A stretch of 64,000 nucleotides of DNA from Triglochin maritima (lineage: Eukaryota; Streptophyta; Magnoliopsida; Alismatales; Juncaginaceae): the NCBI GenBank assembly GCA_963682175.1, contig OY821771.1, positions 14,445,001-14,509,000 of the forward strand. Reading direction: 5' to 3'. The position numbers were made by a program, and so were the translations under genes. Each line of letters begins with the position of its first letter. Positions within the stretch are counted from its first letter, which is position 1. Under the pieces are notes generated by a model. The model worked only from the letters and a program-made list of their open reading frames with translations, was not told the origin of the DNA and made no database searches. Below are positions 33,586 to 45,469 of this stretch, one piece after another.

Positions 33586-35188
33586 TCAATTTAACAAGTA
33601 AGGTGTAGATGACTTTTGTTTCCCTCCCTTGTATCCTAAGTCATACTTTGTTAGAGATTGAGTTTGAGTGCCAATAAGCATGTCAAGCATTTTCCTTCCC
33701 AATGTAAATTTATCTAGATCTTTTGTAAGTTGTTTATTTTTGGCAACAAGATCTTCAGTAGATTTACAAACATTGGTGGATTTCAAGGTTTTTATCTCAT
33801 CATTAATCATTTCATTTTCTTTAACTAAGACTTCATATTTGATGGATAAATATAGAAGCATTTTTCTTCATAATTTGTTTTTATGACAAATCATTTCATA
33901 TCGCTCAGCAAGTTCATGGAATGCATCTAACAAGTCATCATAAGAGGGTGTTTCATGAAAGGATACCTCATCGTCGTCAATCTTCACCACTTTAGGTTGA
34001 TCACTCTTCTTTGGTGATGAAGGTAGGATTGAGTCCGAATCCTCGTTAGTGGCCATGAAACACATGTGTGCTTCCTCATCTTGAGAGTACTCAGACCCAG
34101 AAGTTGCGGATGAGCTTGAATTAATCATCCCAAGTGGCCTTGAAAGCCTTCTTCCCATCTTTCTCGCGATGATGTCTTCTTTTGTGATCATCACGTTCTC
34201 GTCTTCTAGGCCTCTCCTCTTTGTCTCTTCTTGAGGGCCTTTCTTCTCTATCTCTCCTTGGTCTCTCATCCCTTTCTCTTCTAGGAGGATATCTTTTTTC
34301 TTCTCTTCATTCACGTCCTCTCAGCCTAAGCAATGAGCAATTCATTCTTCATGTGGCCAGTCTTGTTGCATTCATAGAACGTGAACATGCGAGATGATTT
34401 ACCTTTTCCTCTTGTTAATTTTATCTTAGAGAGAAACTTCTTGAAGTTACGGGTCAGGAAAGTGACGTCTTCATCAGTGTTCTCGTCTTCGATACTTCTG
34501 AATCTGAGGTTGCTTTTAGCGCAATTGTCTTTTCTTTCCTTCTTGAATTTTTGTGCTCCTTTTCCTTCTCTCTTCTTTCTTCCATTTGAATCTCATAAGC
34601 CATGAGGCTTCCATTGAGATCCTCCATCTTCAACTTTGAGAGATCTTTGGCTTCTTCAATAGCCGTAGTCTGCTTCTCCCATTCCAAAGATAACGACCTA
34701 AGGAACTTCTGCACCCTGTCACTTTCAACAAAAATCTTACCAAGGTTCTTCAAAGAGTTAGTAATATGGGTAAAGCGAGTGTGCTTCTCGCTTATGGTTT
34801 CATTTGGCTTCATAGAAACTATTACATATTTTTGCATAAAGGAATCTATCCTAGTTTCCTTAACGGACGATCGTACCTCAAAGTGACTCTCTAGCATATG
34901 TCATGCCTCAAATGCGGAATCACATGTATTAATTCTACCATATTCTTCTTCGGTTAAACCACACATGAGAATGTTCATAAGTTTAGCATTCATTTGAACC
35001 ATTACAAGTTCATCATCGGTCAAGAGTTCAAGTTCTTTAGTTTGAATGTAAGGAATTTGAAGAAACACCCACAACTTTACATCATATGATTGAATGAAGG
35101 TAATCATGTGTTTCTTCTAATATGCATAGTTTGTTCCATCAAACAAAGGAGGTCTACCGGTGTGGAATCTCTCACGTTGTTCGGCCAT
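33586..35188 (-). pseudogene. Copia gag pseudogene
   Basis: The minus-strand start at 35188 reads MAEQRERFHTGRPPLFDGTN, a Sirevirus-like gag opening, and is soon broken by a stop. A UBN2-like domain follows, with FMQKYVIVSMKPNETISEKH, VQKFLRSLSLEWEKQTTAIE and LSKLKMEDLNGSLMAYEIQ (34897-34454). At 34390-34320 a zinc-knuckle remnant YECNKTGHMKNE retains one Cys and the His but has lost the outer Cys residues. Charged coiled sequence continues to 33586, with DDLLDAFHELAERYEMICH and FTLGRKMLDMLIG. Frames are broken in at least four places. Confidence 0.75.
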
Positions 35189-35225
35189 TGCTACAAATGT
35201 TAACTTGTTTAGATACAATATACGA

Positions 35226-35238
35226 GGCTCTGATACCA
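35226..35238 (-). other. Copia primer-binding site (initiator Met tRNA)
   Basis: The minus strand reads TGGTATCAGAGCC two bases after the end of the 5' LTR. TGGTATCAGAGC is the classical complement of the 3' end of plant initiator methionine tRNA used by copia elements. Confidence 0.9.
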
Positions 35239-35240
35239 AA

Positions 35241-36359
35241 TGTACGATCTAATGGGCCCTAGGATTAGTCTAAAGGGGTGAATGGAATAATTAAGTTCTT
35301 TAAAAGTTTAAGAAATTTAAAGCAAGAAAAATATAATGTGAAGGAGAAAGAGAAGCAAACTGCGACACAAATATATAAAGGTTTGGATCCAACCACCGGA
35401 TCCTAGTCCTCTCTTACGAATTGCTTTAGCTTGAGGAACTTCGCATACTCCACTATACCGATCTCCATTCCAGGCCGAGATCAAGCATTTACACTTCAAG
35501 CTCGAACCACCTTCTCACAATTCGAGAAGAGCTTCACTCCGGAAGTTATTGCAACACTTTGCGGCAGAATTGAGTAACAACTTCTAATCTTTAGTACTTG
35601 AATGATTGATGAATGCAATGAGTGATTCAAGTGGAAAGATTGAGCACAAAATGTAGTTTAGAGCAATTTGAGAGTAGTATGAGTGTATGAGCTTAGAGAA
35701 AGGATTGATGAATTAAGAAGTGTGCTCCAAGCTTTATTTATAAGCTATAAACATAATCTAGATGTTGGGATTGAAAGTGATACTGATTTGAGCAAGATGC
35801 ATAAAATAAGGAAGTTCAGAACTCAGATCAGGACACAAACAGTCGACCGGATCGGGCCAAATGGTCAACAAGTGTCTTCAAAATAAGAAAACAACCGATA
35901 TTAAGTGTATACCGGTCGATCTACCAAGGGAATAACTTAAGTGAACGGTCGTACCAGATATAGGATCGGCCGACCGTTAAGGGAGAATTGGCTAGAATAA
36001 TTTTAAACAATTCATGTAACAGTCGAACCAAAAAGAGTCCAGTTTGACCAAAAATATCATGATGTTTGGGAATCCAAATTGTGTCTGATCCGGTCGGTCG
36101 CCGTCATGGCATTGTTCGACCGATGGCCAAATATACGAATTGGGTTGTATAATACGACAAGTATAATAGTCATATTTAAATGAAACACAAAGTGTCAAAT
36201 GGTCGAACAAAAGTCAAGTTTCGGTCAACCGGTTATGGGATACGTGTGAAGATATAATTGATGAACAAAGATTTAAACGGTTGAACATGGAATTCTCGGT
36301 CGACACATGAAATGGTCAAACCTAGTATAAAAAATGGTCAACCGTTTGGACTGAATATG
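35241..36359 (-). repeat. Copia 5' LTR, inner part
   Basis: This is the PBS-proximal part of the right LTR, bounded by TGTACGATC at 35241 (minus-strand end CGTACA). The stretch 35717-36359 aligns with 28147-28790 in the left LTR. It is broken at 36355-36359 (ATATG) by insertion of the gypsy element. The LTR continues at 42572-43002. Confidence 0.8.
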
Positions 36360-37929
36360 TGATTGACATCACATCATGCATATATTTGTGTCTTATATTC
36401 TCTATTTTTAACCTAAGCATTGCTACATAACAAGTTTAATGTTTAATTTTCAAAAATAAAACAAGTGAGAAGAAGAGACACAAAAAGGACCTAAGAGCAA
36501 GAGAAAGGACTAAAGTGAGATGTAAACCAAAAGGAGCAATAAGCAAATCAAGAAATTGCTTACCATCATGAGGAGTATTTTGGCAATTAGATCCTGTCCT
36601 AAACACCAACAACCAAATCGGGTTCACTAAACAGAAAGAAATCAAGCTAGAAACGGGTCACCTAAAACCAAACTTGATCAGGACAATCCAGACTGCCAAT
36701 TAGCGGTCCAAGACCGCTGATTGACGGTTGGATCTGCTCTGGATCCGATTAGCTTCAGCTGGGTATTGTATTAGTGTGTATTTGGTCCATTTATGGTATG
36801 CCTTTTAGTCCCATGCCGGGGATAGCCCTCGGTTACCTTTTTTCATGCCTATAAATAGAATTCTTCCTCCTCCTTTGTAATACACTACATGTTTGGTGGC
36901 TAATCCCTCTACTTAGAGTAAAGCCTTGGATCAATAGCTCAAGTGGAGAGATGCTACTTGTCATGTGAGTCATGAATAAAATAAATATTTTCTTAGTTCA
37001 TGTTGTGCCTCTTTTATTGTTTGCATGCTTAACGTAATCTCGTTTCATTTATCTTAGTAGACTTAGTTAACATGTTTTCTTCTCTTAACATAATAGCTAG
37101 CTTAATGATTAGTGAGTAGTTCCAACCCCTTTTGGGGGTGGAGATAATGTACATATATGTTGTGAAGTTTGGATGTTTGATGATTTTTTGATTGTGTAGA
37201 CTTGCATGTTTGTATGTTCATCGCGGGTGTTTTAATCATCTACATGTTGGGGAATTTTTGATGGGTTTTGCCACAAGATTTAGACACTTCCCATGCTTAG
37301 TTTCCTCATGTTTATTGACTGAAATTTCCTGTTGAATATGCTACATGTTAATTATGTGTTTGTATTTGTGTTTGTTTGATTGATTGAGGAAACTTTGTTT
37401 TGAAGAGTTTTGCCATAAGATTTAGACACCTCTCATGCTTAGCTTTGTTCTTCACATGAGATTATGGTTTTTGATGAGTCTTGCCATGTCCTTAGACACT
37501 TCTCATACTGAACCTAATCTCATGATATTCAAGTAGTAATTGCCGATACGTTGTGTGAATGGATTTATAGGTTTTGCCACATCTTTAGACACTTCCTATG
37601 CATGAAGTCACACACATGACACACACACACATAAATGCTTACATGCGTCATTCATCACTTATTTTACTTCATATGTGCACACACTCCATCGGGTTTCTTT
37701 TCTTGAATTCAAATCTCTTTATTAGGTCTTTAGTTAGTTTAGTCAATCTTTAGTTGCTTTCTTTTGCATTTGTTAACTACTAGTTTAGTGTAATCACATC
37801 TCTTCTCCCATTTTCGCCACTTGATTTCTGACAAACCAGATGCTACTCACCTCGCCGTGGATCGACATGTACTTTCCTCGTCTTCACTGACGGTTGTGCA
37901 CTTGTGGTTAGTTAATAAGACGTTTAACA
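36360..37929 (+). repeat. Gypsy 5' LTR
   Basis: This LTR of about 1.57 kb is nearly identical to 40969-42566 over most of its length. A likely promoter reads GCCTATAAATAGAATTCTTC at about 36848-36867, with a downstream TTTGTAATACACTACATG. Repeated GTTTTGCCA(C/T)AAG and TTTAGACAC(C/T)T(C/T) words fill the region 37260-37610. Confidence 0.9.
36850..36860 (+). promoter_or_regulatory. TATA box of gypsy 5' LTR
   Basis: CTATAAATAGA is a consensus plant TATA box. The same word occurs at the matching place in the 3' LTR (about 41500) and, reversed, in the solo LTR at 56715-58248 (about 57735). Confidence 0.75.
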
Positions 37930-37935
37930 AATTTT

Positions 37936-37953
37936 TGGCACCATTGTCGGGGA
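37936..37953 (+). other. Gypsy primer-binding site (tRNA-Asp type)
   Basis: TGGCACCATTGTCGGGGA starts seven bases after the LTR end. It differs at three positions from TGGCGCCGTTGCCGGGGA, the sequence commonly seen in Athila/Tat elements and complementary to tRNA-Asp. Confidence 0.75.
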
Positions 37954-38160
37954 GGTGCTCAGTCTAGAATCTGGTTTGGACAATTCGAGTGGATTTTTTT
38001 TGAAGTTGTTCTTTGTTTTAGGAGGCCTTAAAGATCAAGGGAAGTCACCAGGAGTTGTGGACCAGACGAGGACGACTCAAGTTTTTGATCTCCACAACCC
38101 TCTGATCCAGAAGGTGGGGTTGCACAACCTCATCAATTGGTTCCCAGGTTCCCATTCCCC

Positions 38161-39720
38161 TCCGTGATCGTATTGCCAGACGCGAATGAGAACTACTTTG
38201 AGGTTAAGTCTTAGTTTATCTCCATGTTCCCTCACTTCACTGGGAAGGGTGACCACTATATCTTTCTCAGGGAATTTGAGGAGGTTTGTGCGATGTTCAA
38301 GTTGCAACAACTTAGCATAGACTCCATCCACCTTAGGCATGTTCTCTTTGCACTAAAGGATGATGTCAAGAAGTGGTTGTATAGCAACCAGGCGAATGAC
38401 TTTAGAACTTGGGATGAATTCCATTCTGCATTCCTCAAGAAGCACTTTCCAAATAATCGGACTCAAAAATTGAGGAATGAAATCAATTCATTTTATCAGC
38501 ATGAGGCCGAATCATTCAATGCATATTAAGAGAGGTTCAAAGAGCTACTATCCTCATGCCCTCACCATGACATCGAGTAGTGTCACCTTTGTCATATTGT
38601 CTACGAGGGTCTTCACATCACGTCCCGAATGCTCTTTGAGTCCATATGTCAATGAGAGTTCTAAGGAAAAAATGAAAGGGAGGCATGGACTTTCCTAGAA
38701 TATCTCGTTGAGAAAACCCTGCAGTGGGAGAGTGTAAGGGAACCATCACCATTACTTAGCATAGGAGCGAGGATCGTAAAATGCAAACTCGACTAGATCG
38801 GGTGTCACATTTGCTGTTAATACCACTACGTCCACCGAGGAGCGTATGCAGCCTCAATGCGCCATATGGATTCAATTGAGCTCCGAAACCAACAAAGTGT
38901 ATCTCATGTGTCTACATTTGGTCTGGTTCCTTGTTATTTATGTTGTAGGAAAGGTCATGTAGGAGGCGAGTGTGCAACCATTCCTCCTGAGAGGGAGCAA
39001 GTCAATGTCATCTATGATAGATCCAAGAATTACCCATACTCATCATCATATAACCCTGGATGGAGAAACCACCCTAACTTTTCAAGGAACCAATACAATG
39101 CCTAGGGTGGTCCATCAAACTTTTCTCGACCACCTAACCAGCCACACCAACCTGCCATGCATTTTCAATCTTATCAGCAACCCCATCTCAAATCACCAAC
39201 CAATTTGATTTCCCAAACTCCAACAAAATGGAAACCCAATTCAATTTGCTTGAGACCTTGACTCGTGGACTTGAAAACTCAATGAAAAACTTTATGTCAT
39301 CCACAAGTCAAGTTCTCACTTCAAATCAGAAGACCGTCAAATCTCTTGAGCTTCATATGGATCAATTGACTCAGTTTGTACATGGGAGAAAGCGAGGGAC
39401 TCTGCCTAGCCAATCTGAGGCTAATCCCCCATGTACCAACAACCATACTTGCAAAATGAGAGTACAATACCTCGGGGGCGGCAAGTGAACCATGTGGAGG
39501 AACTTGTTCACCATGTCAATGTCATTGTAACCTTAAGGAATGGAAAGCAGGTTGACAATCACATTACCTTGCCACCACCACCATTTGTGCAGCCATTCAT
39601 TGGGAATGATGGTGAGAAATAGGCTGAGGGTAATACACAACCACCTCCTTCTCAGGCACCGCAGAAAACCTACATGCCAAAAACTCCATATCCTAGTAGG
39701 TTAACCAAAAAAATAGAGTG
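38161..39720 (+). pseudogene. Gypsy gag pseudogene with CCHC knuckle
   Basis: The retrotransposon gag domain is visible as FPHFTGKGDHYIFLREFEEV, ALKDDVKKWLYSN, FRTWDEFHSAFLKKHFP and INSFYQHEAESFNAY (38224-38529), then a TAA stop. Frame-shifted continuation gives ERFKELLSSCPHHDIE. At about 38932-38975 CYLCCRKGHVGGEC is an intact Cys-x2-Cys-x4-His-x4-Cys knuckle. A linker follows with METQFNLLETLTRGLENSM and VTLRNGKQVDN. Gag normally coats the RNA and forms the particle. At least four stops or shifts break it, so this copy is not functional without readthrough. Confidence 0.8.
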
Positions 39721-39725
39721 ACACA

Positions 39726-40955
39726 ATGGATAAGATATTAGAGGTCTTCAAACAAGTGAAGGTTAACATCCCCTTGTTCGATGTCATCCAACAAATACCT
39801 CAATATGTCAAAGTGTTGAAGGATCTCTGCACAACAAAGAGGAAGACCAATGTTCCTAAGAAAACATTCATAGTTGCGAGTGTGAGCTTACTTTTATCCA
39901 ATCCCACATACACAAAGTACAAAGACCCTGACTGTCCTACTATTTAGTGTATGATAGGGGACACTAGCATGAGTAATGTGTTGCTTGATTTAGGATCAGC
40001 AGTCAACCTCCTCCCATCTTCTGTTTATCAACATTTGAACTTGGGAGAATTGAAACCAACTAAGATCACCCTCCAATTGACGGATAGATCAATTTGTGTC
40101 CAAAAGGGGATTATTGAGGATGTCCTCATCAAAGTTGGAGATTTTATATTTTCAGTAGATTTTGTCATCCTCGATACCAACCATGTTGCGAACACCCACT
40201 CTCAAATACATTTGATTTTGGGTAGACCATTTCTGGCAACCTCCAACGCCTTAATTTATTGTAGAAATGGTCTCATGAAGCTCTCATTCGGTAACATGAG
40301 TGTTGAGTTTCATGTGTTCAATTCTGGTAGACAACAGGAGCCCTTGGACCAAACTTTAAATCTCAACATCATCCGCCAATTAGACAAAACACCACAAAAT
40401 GAACAAACACTCCCAACACCAATGCAACCCGTTGAGAATTTTCGTGTGCCCAACGGAAACTCATTGCCTGTCTTTGTAATGCAACAAAGTGAGCTAACAT
40501 CGAACATGAATATACAAAGGGGGTGTCTGTTGGATGATTCGATTGAGACTATTAGTGAGGGGGACACACCTCATTATATTCTCATGCCAGTAGGTGTCTC
40601 TACCCCATGTCCCATGGCTATTGGGTCATTTGAGCTTCATCTTGACTCCAACAAGGACCCACCTGCGACCGAGCTTATGCTTGATAATATAAAGGAGGTT
40701 GGGTGGTCCTTCTTGAATGACTTGGGGAGAAGCCCGATTCTTAGTGCGACAAGTGTGTCACATCACACGAATGAACCTGAGGAACTAATTCCGATGCACC
40801 TGCTTATTGGTTGGAGGGTTTTGTTCGACGAGCAACTAAACCCTAGTGAGGCAACACAACTCCACTCATTTACGTTGCCTACACCCAACCAATATCATGA
40901 GGGGTTTGAGCCTTTCAGTTTTGACCTTTCACCTCTCATAACACCTTTCAGTTAG
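39726..40955 (+). pseudogene. Gypsy linker and aspartic protease
   Basis: One frame runs from MDKILEVFKQVKVNIPLFD through a TAG at 39945-39947 and then openly for 334 codons (39951-40955). The protease block reads SNVLLDLGSAVNLLPSSVY, with D-L-G in place of the usual D-S/T-G; Athila-type proteases typically have DLG. The second conserved part is HLILGRPFLAT. A C-terminal extension of about 190 residues shows no known domain and ends at SPLITPFS only 14 bases before the 3' LTR. There is no reverse transcriptase. The long open stretch suggests limited decay or recent insertion. Confidence 0.75.
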
Positions 40956-40968
40956 GTGTGGGGGTATT
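40956..40968 (+). other. Gypsy polypurine tract
   Basis: GGTGTGGGGGTAT lies directly between the protease stop codon and the 3' LTR start. Its G-rich composition fits a plus-strand primer. Confidence 0.7.
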
Positions 40969-42566
40969 TGATTGACATCATATCATGCATATATTTGTGT
41001 CTTACATCCTTCATTTTTAGCCTAAGCAATGCTACGTAACTAGTTTTATGTTTAAGTTTCAGGAATAAACATGTTTGAGAAGAAGAGACTCAAAAATGAT
41101 TTAAAAGCAAGGAAAATGACTGAATTGCAAGACTTATGGATTGAGATGCAAGAGATAAGGACCTGGATGTAAACCAAAACGAACAATGAGCAAATCAAAA
41201 AGATCCACACCATCATGAGAAGTATTTTGGCAATTTAATTTGGGCCTAAGCATTAAGAACCAAATCGGGTTCATCAAACAGAAAGAAATCAAGCTAGAAA
41301 CAGGTCACCCAAAACCAGACTTGATCAGGACAATTCCGACCGCCAATTAGCGGTCCAAGACCGCTGATTGGCAGTTGGATCTGCTCTGGATCCGATTAGC
41401 TTCAGCTGAGTGTTGTATTAGTGTGTATTTAGTCCATTTATGGTATGCCTTTTAGTCCCATACCGGGGGATAGTCCTCGGTTACCTTTTTTCATGCCTAT
41501 AAATAGAACTCTTCCTCATCCTTTGTAATACACTACATGCTTGGTGGCTAATCCCTCTGCTTAAAGTAAAGCCTTGGAGCAAAAACTCAAGTGGAGAGAT
41601 GCTACTTGTCATGTGAGTAATGAATAAAATAAATATTTTCTTAGTTCATGTTGTGCCTTTTTTATTGTTTGCATGCTTAGCGTAATCTCGTTTCATTTAT
41701 ATTAGTAGACTTAGTTAAGATGTTTTCTTCTCTTAACATAATAGCTAGCTTAATGATTAGTGAGTAGTTCTATCCCCTTTGGGGTGGAGATGATGTACAT
41801 ATATGTTGTGAAGTTTGGATTTTTGATTGTGTAGACTTGTATGTTTGTATGTTCATCGGGGTTGTTTTAATCATCTACATGTTGGGGGATTTTTGATGGG
41901 TTTTACCATAAGATTTAGACACTTCCCATGCTTAGTTTCCTCATGTTTATTGACTGAAATTTCATGTTGAATATGCTACATGTTAGTTATGTGTTTGTGT
42001 TTGCTTGATTGATTGATGAAACTTTGTTTTGATGGGTTTTGCCATAAGATTTAGACACCTCTCAGACTTAGCTTTGTTCTACACATGAGTTCGTGATTTT
42101 TGATGTGTCTTGCCATATCCTTATACACTTCTCATGCTGAGCCTAGTCTCATGATAATCAAGTAGTAATTGCTGATACGTTGTGTGAATGGATTGATAGG
42201 TTTTGCCACATCTTTAGACACTTCCTATGCATGAAGTCACACACATGACACACACACACATAAATGCTTACATGCGTCATTCATCACTTATTTCACTTCA
42301 TATGTGCACACACTCCACCCCTTAGGGGTTTCTTTTCTTGAATTCAAATCTCTTTATTAGGTCTTTCGTTAGCTTTAGTCAATCTTCAGTTGCTTTATTT
42401 TGCATTTATTAACTACTAGTTTAGTGTAATCACATCTCTTCTCCCCTATGTCGCCACTTGATTTCTGACAAACAAGAGGCTACTCACCTCCCCGTGGATC
42501 GACTCGTACTTGCCCCGTCTTCACCGACGGTTGTGTACTTGCGGTTAATTAATAAAACGTTTAACA
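40969..42566 (+). repeat. Gypsy 3' LTR
   Basis: Starts TGATTGACATCATATC and ends CGTTTAACA. It is the partner of 36360-37929, with a handful of substitutions and small indels (for example an extra CCCTTAG near 42319). Confidence 0.9.
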
Positions 42567-42571
42567 ATATG

Positions 42572-43002
42572 AGAATTGTTCGACCGTTCTGGGAAAGAAA
42601 CAAGTCTGTTAATTCCGGTCGAACCAGATGGTCTACCGGTCGACCGGTTGAAGCAGAATTCCTGTTCTAAGTGGAATTTTTAAGTGTGATCGGTCACCTA
42701 ACAAAGTCGGTTTGATATGGAATTAAGTATGAGACTTATATAGGTTTTATTAAGTGTCATGCAATGCAATTCAACAATATTTCAAGTGTCAAGTTACATT
42801 TTAGTCCTAATAACAAGAAGCAAAATTCCTATATAATCTTCAACTTGATTTCTTGTCTTATGAACACTTGTCTCCTGAAATGTTAGTGAAACCCCATATA
42901 TGTATACATATGCATGTGATGATAAAATAGATATACATGTGTTTATTGATATGTTAATTAATCATCAAAACAAATTAATGATTATTAGCCAAAAGGTCAA
43001 CA
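42572..43002 (-). repeat. Copia 5' LTR, outer part
   Basis: Continues the copia LTR after the gypsy insertion. It aligns with 28815-29246 of the left LTR and ends (minus-strand start) at TGTTGACCTTTTGGC. Confidence 0.8.
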
Positions 43003-43493
43003 CTAATGGATGCTTAGCACATGCTTTGGCCAGTGGACCTACTTTTTTGGGAATGATGAGGTGAGGATAAGATTGGAGTGGATGAAGAGATAAGATGGAC
43101 ATGTAATCTTATAGTTATCTTTAGCATTATCTTAAGTAGTTTTTTGTACGTTTTAATGATGAGGATAAATCTTAATCCATTTAGAAAGACACTTGTGGTT
43201 TGGTCTTTATAGATTCTATGGTATGCATGTCATTAGGGGCTTAATTATACACACACATGTATCACACATCCACACTTTTATATGCATTCTCTACTCCTAT
43301 GTGACTAATCATCTTAGGTTATTTTCAGCACTCGTATTGCATTAGTTAGTTAAATACTCTCAACCTTCATTTTCTTCCCCCACTTGAGTATGGTCGAAGA
43401 CGACCCACACCCACTCCTGCTGGACACGACCTGTACTTTCCACCACTCTATCGTGGTCGTGTACTTGCAGTTTTGAACTTAAATTTCCACAAA
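43003..43493. mobile_element. Truncated gypsy LTR-like fragment
   Basis: Words such as GAATGATGAGGTGAGGATA, TATGCATTCTCTACTCC and the ending CACCACTCTATCGTGGTCGTG, then TACTTGCAGTTTTGA, match the composition and order of the Athila-like LTR in this window, including reverse-complement similarity to the solo LTR near 57230. It lacks a clear start, so it appears truncated. Confidence 0.45.
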
Positions 43494-43990
43494 CAAAGTC
43501 CAAAGTAAAAACTCAGAAATTTGGTGTGTTTGTGAACGCAACAACGAAAGTTACTCAACACCACGAGATAACAATAAACCCGTGCACCAGTCGACTACTT
43601 TTGTGTATTGCAAGACGTAATTGAACATTAATACTACGGTCAAGTGCAAGTGGTACGACATTCTGGGTCGGAACAATACCACTAGAAGCGATGAATATAG
43701 GTTCACGTTGGTGAATGCAAATAGATTTTTGAAACCTGGAGAGCCATTTGTACTTGCATCCCAAGTATAGAAGGTATTTTATGTTGCAGAGCCTAAAAAA
43801 AGAGTGACAACCAATGGTTGGTCGTTGTGCGAATGTTGTTGAGTGATTTATATAGCATGCAAGACGAAACATCCAAAGTCCTTAAGTACGGGCGAGGAAA
43901 TCTTGTACAAGATAGAGTCGAATTAGACGATATTAATTTGATTGATTTTGTTAGACTAGATTTAGAAGCCGTGGTGGAGTAGTATGCCTG
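43494..43990 (+). pseudogene. CACTA DUF4216-like part (element A, continued)
   Basis: Plus-strand frames give VKCKWYDILGRNNTTRSDEY, RFTLVNANRFLKPGEPFVL and ASQV-KVFYVAEPKKRV with stops between. This pattern (KCKWYD, FVLA-QV-VFYV-DP) is the DUF4216 domain found downstream of the CACTA transposase core. The main transposase of element A stops at about 27790, so this is its displaced C-terminal part. Confidence 0.65.
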
Positions 43991-44099
43991 AGAATGACAT
44001 GATTTGTAAGACAAACCCAATATATGTATGAATAGATTTGTAGTTTATAAATTTTATTATGTAGTTGATGATAAATTAAATTACTTCATAATTTAGGTA

Positions 44100-44940
44100 T
44101 GATGAGACGCTAGTCTTCACCACTACATGACCATGTGGGAGACTATGATAGGCAGTGACGTCAACAACGTTAAACGAAGAATACTCAGATAGCCGATGAT
44201 GCAGCTGATACTGAGGACTATCCTAGCCCTTCGGCCTCTAGTGCAGCGCATATGAGTAGAGGTCGTGGATCCACACAACTTCTGGAGGATCGGAACTCTA
44301 CCATTTAGAATTGATCGAGTTCACATTGGAAGGCGTACCAAAGAGAAAGAGTGTCGAACGCTTCCAGAATTTCATCGGCACGATAGCTAGGAGGACACAA
44401 GTACTGCCTCGTTATTCAGATTGGAGATTGGTGACAAAGGACAATGATGTGGCTTGATGCAATTAACGGTAATATTACATATGTACTTAAGCTGCATTAA
44501 TATTGATTTAAATTGTAAACTAGTTGGAATTTATTTCACAGTCACACTAGACAATTTCAAAGGGGTACAAAGCCAGAATTACAAAGTCTTTGAACACCAA
44601 ATGGTAGGAAAATAAGTAGCAGTTGTACCTTGACATTACGAATTTAGAGAGTAGAGAAGCTAGATTGGCAGCTAGATTAACAAGAAAAACTGGACGAATT
44701 TGGTAATGTCACATCAGTGTGGAACCAATCGGTGGTGCGACACAAGTAAAAAATGGTGAGATATTATTTAATTTAAAAAAATTCTTATAGATTCATTACT
44801 TTTTTAAATTCTTATAGATTCAACGATATTGCATAATCTAGAAAACTCAGACGCACCTGAACCTAGTTGTGCATATATGTACATTCAACTTCATGACAAG
44901 AAACTCCCTGAAGTTGCGACCATTATTGTAAGTTAAAGAT
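44100..44940 (+). pseudogene. Second CACTA gene remnant (Transposase_24-like)
   Basis: Broken plus-strand frames give RFQNFIGTIARRTQVLPRYS and DWRLVTKDNDVA, then HTRQFQRGTKPELQSL and ARLAARLTRKTGRIW. These resemble the ORF2 or PTTA-type accessory protein of plant CACTA elements, which follows the main transposase gene. It contains many stops. The assignment rests on remembered patterns. Confidence 0.45.
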
Positions 44941-45469
44941 TAACATACAAATCATCAAGCCGATAACCACTCCTAACAGGAAGTTCTTTTCAGTAATCAA
45001 GTTGGTAGAGGTTGCGGCTTGAGTCTTGGTGGGTGGCTACCTCAAATTGACCACTGATTCAAAGTCATTCTTCATCTTCGACTCCAAAAATGTTGAGCGT
45101 TCCAAAACTAGTTTATGGAGACCTTCAAGTATGTTCTCTAGTACATCAATACGATTGTCTAACATCAAATTTGTTGGATTGTAGTCGTCAACCCACATAA
45201 AGAACCCACAGTCCTTATTAACCTAAAAAAGCACAAGACCATTTCATCAAACATCTCATGTGCGTGCTTATTTGTGGTTAGGGGCGGCATACTTGAAAAT
45301 ATCGGCAACCTTAGAACTTCTTCCCATAGTTGTGACTCTTGTGAGAAGTTCCCAAAACAGACGGCACCTTGCAGTGACACTCCGGTACTTTGCGACTCAT
45401 AAGACATGTTACTTGCGAGTTGGAGCTCATACCGGAAGGAGAGGTCATGACTGTGAACCTTAAAAAAGA

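Larger units (their letters stand above)
36360..42566 (+). mobile_element. Athila-like gypsy element, gag-protease only
   Basis: The 6.2-kb element is complete at both ends. The 5' LTR (36360-37929) and 3' LTR (40969-42566) both start TGATTGACATCA and end CGTTTAACA. A perfect ATATG duplication lies at 36355-36359 and 42567-42571. A tRNA-Asp-type primer-binding site and a G-rich polypurine tract are present. The 3.0-kb interior holds gag and an aspartic protease but no reverse transcriptase, RNase H or integrase. It is therefore a gag-type non-autonomous element dependent on a partner. It sits inside the 5' LTR of the copia element. Confidence 0.9.
28147..43002 (-). mobile_element. Sirevirus-like copia retrotransposon, non-autonomous
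   Basis: The element is on the minus strand. Its 5' LTR is on the right (35241-43002, minus the gypsy insertion) and its 3' LTR on the left (28147-29246). The primer-binding site is at 35226-35238, followed by gag, a deleted pol, an extra downstream frame and a polypurine tract at about 29247-29260. The gag has a UBN2-type domain and a degenerate CCHC, and a long coiled tail is typical of Sirevirus. Two internal deletions removed the protease plus part of the integrase and most of the reverse transcriptase. The left LTR lacks its outer 476 bases. Confidence 0.75.
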
